64,000 bases of DNA from the NCBI GenBank assembly GCA_041906305.1, contig JAYRJL010000009.1, positions 62,001 to 126,000 on the forward strand. The letters are read 5' to 3'. The position numbers and the translations under genes are program-made. The stretch comes from SHVZ01 sp041906305 (lineage in GTDB: Bacteria > Pseudomonadota > Alphaproteobacteria > SHVZ01). Under the pieces are notes generated by a model, which was not told where the DNA came from, made no database searches, and saw only the letters and a list, made by a program, of their open reading frames with translations. Shown piece after piece: positions 7,049-15,583 of this stretch; the first letter of the stretch is position 1; every line of letters starts with the position of its first letter.

Positions 7049-9757
7049 ATGGCGGAGCCGCGACGCGATACCGATCACCGCCCCTCGCCCGACGCGCTGC
7101 TCGAGGCGGCGCGGCATGAGGAAGGCGGCCGCGGGCAGCTCAAGATCTTCGTCGGCGCCGCTCCAGGCGTCGGCAAGACCTACGAGATGCTGCAGACCGG
7201 ACGCGCCAAGCTGAAGGAGGGCGTCGACGTCGTCATCGGCGTCGTCGAGACCCACGGCCGGAAGGATACGGAGGCGCTTCTCGGCGGGTTCGAGGTGGTG
7301 CCGCGGCGCCCTGTCGAATATCAGGGCAGCGCCCTCGCCGAGATGGACCTCGACGCCCTGATCCGCCGGCGCCCGAAGCTTGCGCTGGTCGACGAGCTCG
7401 CCCACACCAACGCACCGGGCAGTCGCCATCCGAAGCGTTACCTCGACGTCGAGGAGCTGCTGAATCAGGGCATCGACGTGTACACCACCGTCAATGTCCA
7501 GCACCTCGAAAGCCTCAACGACGTGATCGCGCAGATCACCCATGTGCGCGTCAAGGAGACCGTGCCGGACTCGATCTTCGACCGCGCCGACGAGATCGAG
7601 CTGGTGGACATCACGCCGGGCGACCTGATCCAGCGCCTCAAGGAGGGCAAGGTCTACATTCCGGAGCAGGCCGAGCGCGCGCTCGGGCATTTCTTCTCGC
7701 CCGGAAACCTCACGGCGCTCCGCGAGCTTGCGCTTCGCCGAACCGCCGAGCGCGTCGACGACCAGCTGCTGAGCCACATGCGGGCGCACGCGATCCAGGG
7801 TCCCTGGGCCGCCGGCGAGCGCGTGCTGGTCTGCGTCAGCGAGGATCCTCGCGCCGCCAGCCTCGTCCGCTATGCCAAGCGCCTCGCCGACCGGCTGCAC
7901 GCACCGTGGATCGCGGTTCATATCGAGTCCCGCCGAAGCCTGCAGCTCGACGAGGAGCAGCGGTTCCGCATCAGCGACGCGCTCCGGCTCGCCGAACGGC
8001 TCGGTGCGGAAACGGCGACGATCGCCGGTACCCGCCGCATCGCCGAGGACGTCCTTGCACATGCGCGGGCCGGCAACATCACGCAGATCGTCATCGGCAA
8101 GTCGGCCCGCTCGCGCTGGTTCGAGATCGTTCACGGCTCCGTGGTGCACGACCTGGTTCGGCGGGCCGGCAACATCAGCGTTCATGTCATCGCCGGCGAC
8201 GAACCGGGCGACACGCCGGCACGGAACCCCGCCTCCACCTCTTCAGCGGAGCCTTTCGACCCGCTTCCCTATGCCGTCGCTCTCGGCGCCGTCGGCGTCG
8301 CGCTCGGTGTCGGCGCCCTGATCGGGCCTCATCTCGGCATCGAGAACGTCGATCTCGCCTTCATGATGGCGATCGTGGCGGTCGCCGTTCGCTACGGTCT
8401 CCTGCCGTCGCTGCTCGCAAGCGTCGCCGCCTCGCTCTGCTACAATTTCTTCTTCCTGCCGCCGCTCTACACCCTGACGATCGCCGACCCGGCGAACATG
8501 ATCGCCCTGGCGTTCTTTGCCGTCGTCGCGGTCCTGGTCTCCAACGTGGCGGCACGCGTGCGCAGCCAGGCGATACTTGCCGCCATGCGAGCGCAGACGA
8601 CCGAATCCCTTTACGGCTTCAGCCGCAAGCTGGCCGGCGTCGGCGCGCTCGACGATCTGCTGTGGGCGGCGGCGCATCAGATCGCGATGATGCTGAAGGT
8701 GCGCGTCGTGATCCTGCTTCCCGAAGGAGACACGATCGCCGTTCGCGCCGGCTATCCGCCCGAGGACATGCTCGACGCAGCGGACCTGGCCGCGGCCAAA
8801 TGGGCCTGGAAAAGCGATCGCCCGGCCGGAAGAGGCTCCGACACCCTCCCCGGCGCCAAGCGCCTCTTCCTGCCGATGCGGACGGGCCGCGCCTCGGTCG
8901 GCATGGTCGGGATCGACAGCGATCGCGCCGGACCGATGTTCACCCCGGACCAGCGCCGGCTGCTCGACGCGCTGATGGACCAGACGGCCTTGGCCATCGA
9001 GCGGATCCGCCTGGTCGAGGACATCGATCGCGAGAAGCGGACCGCGGAGACTGAGCGTCTTCGCTCGGCCTTGCTCACTTCCATTTCGCACGATCTGAAG
9101 ACGCCGCTCGCCTCCGTACTCGGTGCCGCGGGGACGATGCGCGACCTGTCCGATCGTCTGAACGACGCGCAACGCGCCGATCTGCTGACGACGATCGTCG
9201 ACGAGGCGGAGCGCCTGAACCGGTTCATCGCAAATCTCCTCGACATGACCCGACTCGAGGCCGGTGCGATTGCTCCGAGGACCCTGCCCCACGACGTCGG
9301 GGAGATCGTGGGCAGCGCGCTTCGCCGCGCCCAGCGAATCCTTAAGGCCCATCGCGTCGAGATGAAGATTCCGGCGGACTTTCCCATGCTCGACGTCGAC
9401 GCCGTGCTGTTCGAGCAGGTCGTCTTCAACCTGTTGGACAATGCCGCCAAGTACGCGCCGCCCGGAACCACCATCACGATCGGCGGACGCGTCGAAGCGG
9501 ACACGGCGATCGTCGAGATATCCGACGAAGGTGACGGCGTTCCCCCGGCCGACCTCGAACGGATTTTCGACAAGTTCTATCGCGCGCAGAAAGGGGACCA
9601 GGTGCGGGCCGGCACGGGTCTCGGGCTCGCGATCTCGCGCGGCTTCATCGAAGCCTTGCACGGGACCCTTACCGCAGGAAACCGCACCGACAGGCACGGG
9701 GCCGTCTTCACCGTCCGCCTGCCGATCCCGCGGGGAGACCGTCGGATGTCCGCATGA
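7049..9757 (+). CDS. kdpD: KdpD, K+/turgor sensor histidine kinase
   Basis: A 902-residue sensor kinase of full length. In order: the KdpD domain with a Walker A loop GAAPGVGKT (about 33-41), a universal-stress-like domain (about 250-370), four transmembrane helices (about 405-510) with YNFFFLPPLYTL, a GAF-like domain (about 525-650), the dimerisation segment SHDLKTPLAS with phospho-acceptor His681, and an HATPase domain with N, G1 (DEGDGV) and G2 (GTGLGLAIS) boxes. It controls kdp expression through KdpE, whose gene overlaps its 3' end by 4 nt. Confidence 0.96.
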   Translation: MAEPRRDTDHRPSPDALLEAARHEEGGRGQLKIFVGAAPGVGKTYEMLQTGRAKLKEGVDVVIGVVETHGRKDTEALLGGFEVVPRRPVEYQGSALAEMDLDALIRRRPKLALVDELAHTNAPGSRHPKRYLDVEELLNQGIDVYTTVNVQHLESLNDVIAQITHVRVKETVPDSIFDRADEIELVDITPGDLIQRLKEGKVYIPEQAERALGHFFSPGNLTALRELALRRTAERVDDQLLSHMRAHAIQGPWAAGERVLVCVSEDPRAASLVRYAKRLADRLHAPWIAVHIESRRSLQLDEEQRFRISDALRLAERLGAETATIAGTRRIAEDVLAHARAGNITQIVIGKSARSRWFEIVHGSVVHDLVRRAGNISVHVIAGDEPGDTPARNPASTSSAEPFDPLPYAVALGAVGVALGVGALIGPHLGIENVDLAFMMAIVAVAVRYGLLPSLLASVAASLCYNFFFLPPLYTLTIADPANMIALAFFAVVAVLVSNVAARVRSQAILAAMRAQTTESLYGFSRKLAGVGALDDLLWAAAHQIAMMLKVRVVILLPEGDTIAVRAGYPPEDMLDAADLAAAKWAWKSDRPAGRGSDTLPGAKRLFLPMRTGRASVGMVGIDSDRAGPMFTPDQRRLLDALMDQTALAIERIRLVEDIDREKRTAETERLRSALLTSISHDLKTPLASVLGAAGTMRDLSDRLNDAQRADLLTTIVDEAERLNRFIANLLDMTRLEAGAIAPRTLPHDVGEIVGSALRRAQRILKAHRVEMKIPADFPMLDVDAVLFEQVVFNLLDNAAKYAPPGTTITIGGRVEADTAIVEISDEGDGVPPADLERIFDKFYRAQKGDQVRAGTGLGLAISRGFIEALHGTLTAGNRTDRHGAVFTVRLPIPRGDRRMSA

Positions 9758-10443
9758 CCACGGCCCCCTTGCGCGTCCTTGTCGTCGACGACGAGCCGCC
9801 CATCCGCAAGCTCCTCCGCATGGGGCTCGGAACCGAGGGCTACGACGTCGTCGATGCGCCGGACGGAAAGACCGCACTCTCCAGCATTGGCCAGCAGATC
9901 GGTCTCGTGATCCTCGATCTCGGCCTTCCGGACATGCAGGGCCTCGACCTGCTGCGGCGTCTCCGCGCCCTCAACGACGCGATACCCATCGTCGTGCTGT
10001 CGAGCCGCGACGACGAGACGGCCAAGGTCGAGGCGCTCGACAACGGCGCCGACGACTATGTGACCAAGCCGTTCGGCATGAACGAGCTCCTGGCGCGCAT
10101 TCGGACCGCGCTCCGCCATCGACTGCAGGTGCAGGGCGAGAGGCCGCTGTTCAGGGTCGGCGACCTTTCAGTCGATCTCGTTCGGCGCATCGTTCGAAGC
10201 GGTGACAAGGAGGTCAAGCTTTCACCAAAAGAATACGAACTCTTACGCCTGCTCGTTCAGCACGCAGGCAAGGTTCTTACGCACAAGTTCCTGTTGAACG
10301 AGCTTTGGGACGGGCTCACCGACGCCCAGTATCTCCGCGTCTACGTGCGGCAGCTTCGGCAGAAGATCGAGCCGGAGCCCGAGCGTCCCCGCTACGTGTT
10401 GACGGAAACCGGCATCGGCTATCGCCTGCGCGCGCCCGACTAG
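9754..10443 (+). CDS. kdpE: KdpE, response regulator of kdp
   Basis: A 229-residue OmpR-type regulator. The receiver domain has the acidic pair DDE (about 10-12), the phospho-acceptor Asp55 in VILDLGLPD and the conserved Lys in VTKPFG (about 107). A winged-helix DNA-binding domain follows (about 130-226: LSPKEYELLRLL, YVRQLRQKIEP, ETGIGYRL). The ATG overlaps the kdpD stop in an ATGA, so the two are probably translationally coupled. The near-palindrome at 2257-2275 is its most likely binding site (inference). Confidence 0.96.
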   Translation: MTTAPLRVLVVDDEPPIRKLLRMGLGTEGYDVVDAPDGKTALSSIGQQIGLVILDLGLPDMQGLDLLRRLRALNDAIPIVVLSSRDDETAKVEALDNGADDYVTKPFGMNELLARIRTALRHRLQVQGERPLFRVGDLSVDLVRRIVRSGDKEVKLSPKEYELLRLLVQHAGKVLTHKFLLNELWDGLTDAQYLRVYVRQLRQKIEPEPERPRYVLTETGIGYRLRAPD

Positions 10444-10517
10444 GGGCAAAGCCCTACTCCGCTCCCGAGCGAGAGCGTGTACGGCGCCAGAGATTTAATT
10501 CGCGGGCTCTACGCCCG

Positions 10518-10922
10518 TCAGGCAGTCACTTCGACCCGTTCAGTCCCCTCGGCGCTGCCGGTGTCGGCCGGGGCCGGCTCGGGCGCGCTGGAGCTTTCGG
10601 TCGACCCGCTGCTGCTCTTCTGGACCGGGGCTTCTGCCGCCGCGGGGCGAGATTCCGGGGTTGCCACCGGCACATCCTTCGGAGCCGCGTCGCGATACAG
10701 CTTCACGACCTTTTCCGACGGGTACTGCCGGGTGACGTTGCCGGTCTCGGAATCGCGGAACTGGAAGACCAGTACCCGAGCCGCCTTGTCGAACCGGAAG
10801 ACGGGGCTGAAATAGGGCTCCTGCGGCGTCTCTGGGACCGCAGGCGCAGGCGTCCCGGCGGCGTCGCTGCGCGCGACCCCGGGGAGACGTCCGACCGACC
10901 CAGTCAAAGCAGCGATCTGCAT
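10518..10922 (-). CDS. FlaG-like flagellar protein
   Basis: A 134-residue protein. The central part (about 40-72) contains a hydrophobic strand followed by FRDSETGNVTRQYPSEKVV, which fits the FlaG pattern of a strand, DxETGxVIRQxP and a helix. The rest is low-complexity Pro/Ala/Ser/Glu, especially the C-terminal third. The ATG at 10922 is preferred over a TTG at 10931 because AAAGGGG lies 11 nt upstream. FlaG proteins influence filament length; the location just downstream of flgL in the same direction fits that. Family assignment rests on a short motif. Confidence 0.6.
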   Translation of the reverse strand: MQIAALTGSVGRLPGVARSDAAGTPAPAVPETPQEPYFSPVFRFDKAARVLVFQFRDSETGNVTRQYPSEKVVKLYRDAAPKDVPVATPESRPAAAEAPVQKSSSGSTESSSAPEPAPADTGSAEGTERVEVTA

Positions 10923-11046
10923 CGCGGCCAAAACCCCTTTCTAGCTCCTTTACAATAGGAACGAGATTGCGGTTTGTCCAGGGGCGCGACAACGGCTCGT
11001 TCAGGGCGCGCGTGGCCGCGCACGAAGAACTACTCTAGATTTCAGC

Positions 11047-12198
11047 CTAGATGAACTTCGACAGCGTCAGGTCCTTGAGGATCGAGGTCACCTGGAAGCT
11101 CGAGCTCAGCTGCGACTGCAGCCCCTGGAGCTTGGTGATCGCCTCGTAGGGATCCGCGTCCTCGAGTCGGCCGAGCTCGCCGTCGAGCAGGGTCAGGCGC
11201 TGCTCGTGCTGCAGGTCGACGCTCTTCAGCCGGTTCTCGATCGCGCCGATGGTGCCGAGCACCGAGCGCAACCCGTTGAAGGCCGGGGTCGTGCTGGACG
11301 GGATGCCGGCCGGCGGCGTCAGGTTCGAGCCTTCGAGGGACTGGTCGATACGGAAGCTCGCCGCGTCCATCAGCTGGAAGAAGGCGGTCGACTGGGCGGC
11401 GTTGTAGTTGGTGGTGGCGAACGTGTAGAGCCCCTGCATCAGGGCCGCGACCGAGGGATCGTCGCCGCGGACGGTGTAGGCGACGTCGGTCGCCTCGTCG
11501 ATGCGGACGGTCAGCGCGTTGGTAAAGGGCGGGACGTTCGAGACCGTCGCGTTGTCGCCATTGTACGGATAGGTGTTCGGCGCCGTGCCGGTATACGCGG
11601 CGGCGCTCGGCGTGAGCGTGGTGATGACCGCGTTGAACGCGGTGGTCGCGCCGTTGGCGACGTAGTTGGAGGCGCCGGCGGTGTTGATGACGTTGTCGAG
11701 CACGGCGAGCGGCGTGCCGGCGGTCGACGTCGCGCCGGGATCGACCATCGGCGGCGTCGAGACCAGGCGGCCCGAGAAGAGATAGCGCCCTTCGTAGGAG
11801 CTGTTGAGGAGCTGGTTGATCTCCTTGATCGCCGACTGCGCTTCCTGCTGGAACACCGCACGCACCGTCGGATCGGTGTCCATGTAGGTGCGGTTCTGCA
11901 GGTACTTGGCGCGGAACTCGGTGGCGATCTCGGTGACCCGGGTCATCGCCTTGTCCATCACGCCGACACGCGCCTGCGTCGAGGCGATGGTGTCGCGGTA
12001 GTTCTGGACCTGCTCCTTCTGGCGATGGAAGTCGAGCGTCATCCTCGAGGTGGAGCCCAGCCCCGAATAGACGTCCGTCTTCTTGCCGGAGGCGATCTGC
12101 AGCTGAAGCTTGTCCAGCTGGTTCTGGATGTTGCGGACGTTCGTCTGCAGAAGCAGGTTCTGCGAGAGCGTTGCGACGCTGTTGATACCGCCGGCCAT
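11047..12198 (-). CDS. flgL: FlgL, hook-filament junction protein
   Basis: A 383-residue flagellin-family protein. The N-terminal D0/D1 helix includes NIQNQLDKLQLQIASGKK, and the C-terminal helix region (from about 325) includes AIENRLKSVDLQHEQRL, as in FlgL and flagellins. The middle (about 140-290) is variable and Thr/Ala-rich. It lies 21 bp downstream of flgK, the usual order, which distinguishes it from a filament flagellin. FlgL joins the hook to the filament. Confidence 0.9.
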   Translation of the reverse strand: MAGGINSVATLSQNLLLQTNVRNIQNQLDKLQLQIASGKKTDVYSGLGSTSRMTLDFHRQKEQVQNYRDTIASTQARVGVMDKAMTRVTEIATEFRAKYLQNRTYMDTDPTVRAVFQQEAQSAIKEINQLLNSSYEGRYLFSGRLVSTPPMVDPGATSTAGTPLAVLDNVINTAGASNYVANGATTAFNAVITTLTPSAAAYTGTAPNTYPYNGDNATVSNVPPFTNALTVRIDEATDVAYTVRGDDPSVAALMQGLYTFATTNYNAAQSTAFFQLMDAASFRIDQSLEGSNLTPPAGIPSSTTPAFNGLRSVLGTIGAIENRLKSVDLQHEQRLTLLDGELGRLEDADPYEAITKLQGLQSQLSSSFQVTSILKDLTLSKFI

Positions 12199-12219
12199 GG
12201 CGTTCTCTCCTTAAACCGC

Positions 12220-13761
12220 TTAACCGGCGAGACGCAGCAGATCGTCGAACATCTGCGTCACCGTCGTCATCACCCGCGCCGACGCCGAATAGGAGTTCTG
12301 CAGCTGGATCATCCGGCTCAGCTCCTCGTCGACGTTGACGCCGCTCTGGTCGCGAAGGCGCTCCTTCAGCGCATCCGTGACCGTGGTCTGGTCGTCCTCG
12401 GCGGCCTTGTAGGTCGCCGTCTGGGTCGCCTGGAATCCGGTGAAGGCATTTGCCGCGGCCTCGACCGTGTTCGAGGTGCCGAGCGAGACTGCAGCGGTGT
12501 AGGTCTGCGCCGTCTCGAACATCGTGAGCACGGAGCGAAGCTGCGTCTGGTCGCCTCGGAAAGTGCTTTCCGTCGCGACCGCGGTCGAGTTGGTGCCGTC
12601 GCGCAGGCGCCACAGGTTGCCGGCCGTATTGAAGATCGGGTTGGTGACGATGCGTCCGGCATAGCCGACGGTATTGGCGGCGGTGTTCGTGAACTGCGCC
12701 GCCGGCGGGCCGACGGCAGCCGCATTGTCGGAGAAGATCGTGATCGCGGTGCCGGCGTAGCCTGTGCCGGTGCCTTCGAAGGCGACGGTGAGCCGCCTCG
12801 CCTGCTCATCGAGCTGCGCCTGAGCCTGCGGCAGGATCGTGTCGCGCAGCGAGAACAGACCGGCCAGGCGGCCGCGCGTGATCGAGCTGGTGATGTCGAT
12901 CGCCGCGCCGCCGGCGGGGTCGGGGATCGTGATGCCGTTCAACGTCGCGTTGAAGCCGGCCGCCGGCGCGCCCGAGGGAACGTAGGCATCGGTCGCGACG
13001 ATCGTACCCTTCTGGGTGAAGCTTGCAGAGGACGCGCTCTGGTCGAGCAGGAAGCGGCTCGACTCGGTGAGGATCGCCAGGCGTCCGTCGGCACGGACGA
13101 AGGTCTGGATGCCCATCTCCTTGGCGAGATTGGCGACCTGCGCGTCACGCTGATCCTCGAGATCGGCGCTGGAGAGTCCGCTGTTGCGGTTCTTGGCGAT
13201 CTCGGTGTTCAGGTTCTGGATGTTCGTCAGCGCGGTGTTGACGTTCGCGACCGAGTTGGCGATCTCCTGCTCGACCTGGGTCCGGAACGCCTGGATGTTC
13301 GTGGTCAGCGTCGAGAAGGTCGTGGCGACCGCCGTCGCCTTGTTGAAGACGTCGGTCTGCGACGCGACGTTGTCCGGGTGGTTGGTCAGGTCCTCGAAGG
13401 CGCTCCGCATCGCGGACATGCGTCCGCCGAGTGAAATCTCGTCGCCGGGCTGGCCGTACAGCTTCTCGAGCCGGCCGAGGAATTCGTTGATCGCGCCGAG
13501 GCGGGCGGTACGCGAACTCGCATCGCGCGCGTCGCGCTGCAGGTAGAGGTCGACCTCGCGGGTGACGGCCGGGAGCTGCACGCCGTTGCCCACGCCGCCG
13601 ACGACGTTGGGCAGCTGGTTCTGGATCTTCCGGGTGTAGAACTCGGAATTGGCGTTGCCGACGTTCCGCGACACAGTCTCGATTCCCGCCTGGCCGGCGC
13701 GGAGGCCGGACAGCGAGTTCGCGAGCGACGTGTTCAGCGAGTTGAGCGGCGTCAAAGCCAT
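12220..13761 (-). CDS. flgK: FlgK, hook-associated protein 1
   Basis: A 513-residue hook-filament junction protein. The N-terminus SLANSLSGLRAGQAGIETVS, followed by NVGNANSEFYTRK (about 32-45), is the FlgK/FlgE rod-hook helix, and the C-terminus VDEELSRMIQLQNSYSASAR with VMTTVTQMFDDLL is the diagnostic C-terminal helix. Residues 300-440 are variable. It is transcribed from a near-consensus sigma-54 site 49 nt upstream and followed by flgL. Confidence 0.95.
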   Translation of the reverse strand: MALTPLNSLNTSLANSLSGLRAGQAGIETVSRNVGNANSEFYTRKIQNQLPNVVGGVGNGVQLPAVTREVDLYLQRDARDASSRTARLGAINEFLGRLEKLYGQPGDEISLGGRMSAMRSAFEDLTNHPDNVASQTDVFNKATAVATTFSTLTTNIQAFRTQVEQEIANSVANVNTALTNIQNLNTEIAKNRNSGLSSADLEDQRDAQVANLAKEMGIQTFVRADGRLAILTESSRFLLDQSASSASFTQKGTIVATDAYVPSGAPAAGFNATLNGITIPDPAGGAAIDITSSITRGRLAGLFSLRDTILPQAQAQLDEQARRLTVAFEGTGTGYAGTAITIFSDNAAAVGPPAAQFTNTAANTVGYAGRIVTNPIFNTAGNLWRLRDGTNSTAVATESTFRGDQTQLRSVLTMFETAQTYTAAVSLGTSNTVEAAANAFTGFQATQTATYKAAEDDQTTVTDALKERLRDQSGVNVDEELSRMIQLQNSYSASARVMTTVTQMFDDLLRLAG

Positions 13762-13809
13762 GTCGGCGGTTCCGGACGTGGTTCGCCCTGGTTGGGCGAG
13801 CTTCTAGAA

Positions 13810-13824
13810 GCAATGGCCGTGCCA
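13810..13824 (-). promoter_or_regulatory. sigma-54 promoter for flgK-flgL
   Basis: The minus strand reads TGGCACGGCCATTGC, an exact match to TGGCAC-N5-TTGC with GG and GC 10 nt apart. It lies 49 nt before the flgK ATG, leaving a leader of about 37 nt. This fits RpoN-dependent class III flagellar expression in alphaproteobacteria. Confidence 0.85.
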
Positions 13825-14029
13825 CGCGCCGGCAATTTATGTTATTGAATTTGCTTGATATTTTCTCGTCCTCTTCGCCCTCAAGACGGCCTGGCTCGGC
13901 AAGGATGCCCTTTCGGCCCGGCAGGAATTGCCGATGAGGACACGCCGCGGACGGGGCCTTTTTTCCGTTCCGGCGTCGCCGACCCCGATGGTATTTTATT
14001 ATGAAATGAGAAGCCCTTGGCTCTCGGGC

Positions 14030-14045
14030 TGGCGCGAAGATTGCA
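14030..14045 (+). promoter_or_regulatory. sigma-54 promoter for the radical SAM gene
   Basis: TGGCGCGAAGATTGCA has the -24 GG and -12 GC exactly 10 nt apart and one change from TGGCAC. It lies 47 nt before the ATG at 14093 and is divergent from the flgK promoter 205 bp away, so an activator bound between them could serve both. The interval 13762-14092 holds only these two promoters and no supported gene. Confidence 0.8.
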
Positions 14046-14092
14046 CGGCCAGTGTCTCTTGAGAGCATAGGCGCACCCGACCGGAAGTGATC

Positions 14093-15583
14093 ATGGCCGA
14101 GAAAGTCGACATCCTATTTATAAACCCCGGCGAGCCCGCCCAGATCTATCAGGGCCTCGGGGATGAATTCAGCGCCATCGAGCCGCCGGTCTTCGCGGGC
14201 CTCTTCTCCACCTACGCTCGCAAGCGCGGCGCCTCGGTCGCGATCATCGACGGGCCGGCGGAACGGCTGAACTCGGCCCAGGTCGCCGAGAAGGTGGCCA
14301 AGGATTTCGATCCGACGCTCGTCGTGGTCGTCGTCTACGGTTTCCAGCCCTCGGCCTCGACCCAGAACATGACGGCGGCCGGACGGGTCGCCCAGCTGAT
14401 CCATGCCCACGACCCGTCGATCAAGATCATGATGACGGGGACCCACCTCGCCGCCTTGCCCGAGCAGTCGATGCGCGAGGAGTCGATCGACTTCGTCTGC
14501 GACCGCGAAGGCCCGGTCACGATCTGGAAGACCATGCAGGCCCTCAAGGCCGGCGAGAGCGACTTCTCGAAGATCCCGTCCCTGTGGTGGCGCAAGGACG
14601 GTCACGTCATGGCGCCCTCCGAGCACGAGGGCCTGCTGGTCGACCTCGACCAGGAGATGCCCGGCATCGCTTGGGACATGATGGATCCCCGCAACTACCG
14701 GTCTCACAACTGGCATTCCTTCGATCACATCCACGACCGGACGCCCTACGCGGCGATCCATACGTCACTCGGCTGCCCCTACAAGTGCTCGTTCTGCTGC
14801 ATCAACGCGCCGTTCGGGAAGTCGTCCTACCGCATGTGGAGTCCCGAGGTCGTGGTGAAGGAGATCGATCACCTCGTCTCCAACTACGGCGTCAAGAACA
14901 TCAAGTTCGTCGACGAGATGTTCGTGCTCAACAAGCGCCACGTCCTCGGCATCTCCGATCTGCTGATCGAGCGCGGCTACGACCTCAACATCTGGGCCTA
15001 TGCGCGTGTCGATACCGTGCAGGACCAGTTCCTGGACAAGCTGCGCAAGGCGGGATTCCGCTGGCTCTGCCTCGGCATCGAGAGCGCGTCGGCCGACGTC
15101 CGCGACGGTGCCGCCAAGAAGTACGACCAGAACGACATCGCCGACACGGTGCACCGCATCCAGGACGCCGGCATCCACGTTCTCGGCAACTACATCTTCG
15201 GCCTTCCCGACGACACGCATGAGCGCATGCAGGAGACGCTGGACATGGCGCTCTCGCTCAACTGCGAGTTCGGCAACTTCTACTCGGCCATGGCCTATCC
15301 GGGATCGCCGCTCTATCACATGGCGGTCGAGTCGAAGCTCGAGCTTCCGGAGAAGTGGCACCACTTCTCCCAGCATGGCTACGAGTCGAAGCCGCTCCGC
15401 ACCAAGCATCTGACCGCGGCCGAGATCCTGGCATTCCGCGACCACGCCTGGCAGCAGTACTTCACCAGCGACACTTACCTGAACATGGTGCAGCGGAAGT
15501 TCGGCGCGGACGTGGTCGACCACGTCAAGCGCATGGCGCAGATGCCGCTGAAGCGGAAGCTGCTCGAGAAGATCGCGGCCTAG
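14093..15583 (+). CDS. B12-binding radical SAM protein, sigma-54/flagellar linked
   Basis: A 496-residue protein. The N-terminal third (about 1-165) is a cobalamin-binding-like Rossmann domain (DILFINPGEP; VVVVVYGFQPSAS; MMTGTHLA). The radical SAM core follows, with the [4Fe-4S] ligands in CPYKCSFCC (about 228-236) and downstream IKFVDEMF and LGIESAS segments. Such enzymes often methylate or rearrange unactivated carbons. The ATG at 14093 has GGAAG 6 nt upstream; a GTG at 14087 is less likely. The sigma-54 promoter and the position opposite flgK suggest a flagellar role, for example modification of flagellin or a sugar on it (inference). It overlaps the convergent enolase-like gene by 4 nt. 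Confidence 0.85.
   Translation: MAEKVDILFINPGEPAQIYQGLGDEFSAIEPPVFAGLFSTYARKRGASVAIIDGPAERLNSAQVAEKVAKDFDPTLVVVVVYGFQPSASTQNMTAAGRVAQLIHAHDPSIKIMMTGTHLAALPEQSMREESIDFVCDREGPVTIWKTMQALKAGESDFSKIPSLWWRKDGHVMAPSEHEGLLVDLDQEMPGIAWDMMDPRNYRSHNWHSFDHIHDRTPYAAIHTSLGCPYKCSFCCINAPFGKSSYRMWSPEVVVKEIDHLVSNYGVKNIKFVDEMFVLNKRHVLGISDLLIERGYDLNIWAYARVDTVQDQFLDKLRKAGFRWLCLGIESASADVRDGAAKKYDQNDIADTVHRIQDAGIHVLGNYIFGLPDDTHERMQETLDMALSLNCEFGNFYSAMAYPGSPLYHMAVESKLELPEKWHHFSQHGYESKPLRTKHLTAAEILAFRDHAWQQYFTSDTYLNMVQRKFGADVVDHVKRMAQMPLKRKLLEKIAA

Noticed and set aside
11206..13434. 742-codon plus-strand frame across flgL-flgK
   Set aside because: Arg/Gly/Val-rich antisense shadow; both minus-strand flagellar genes are certain.
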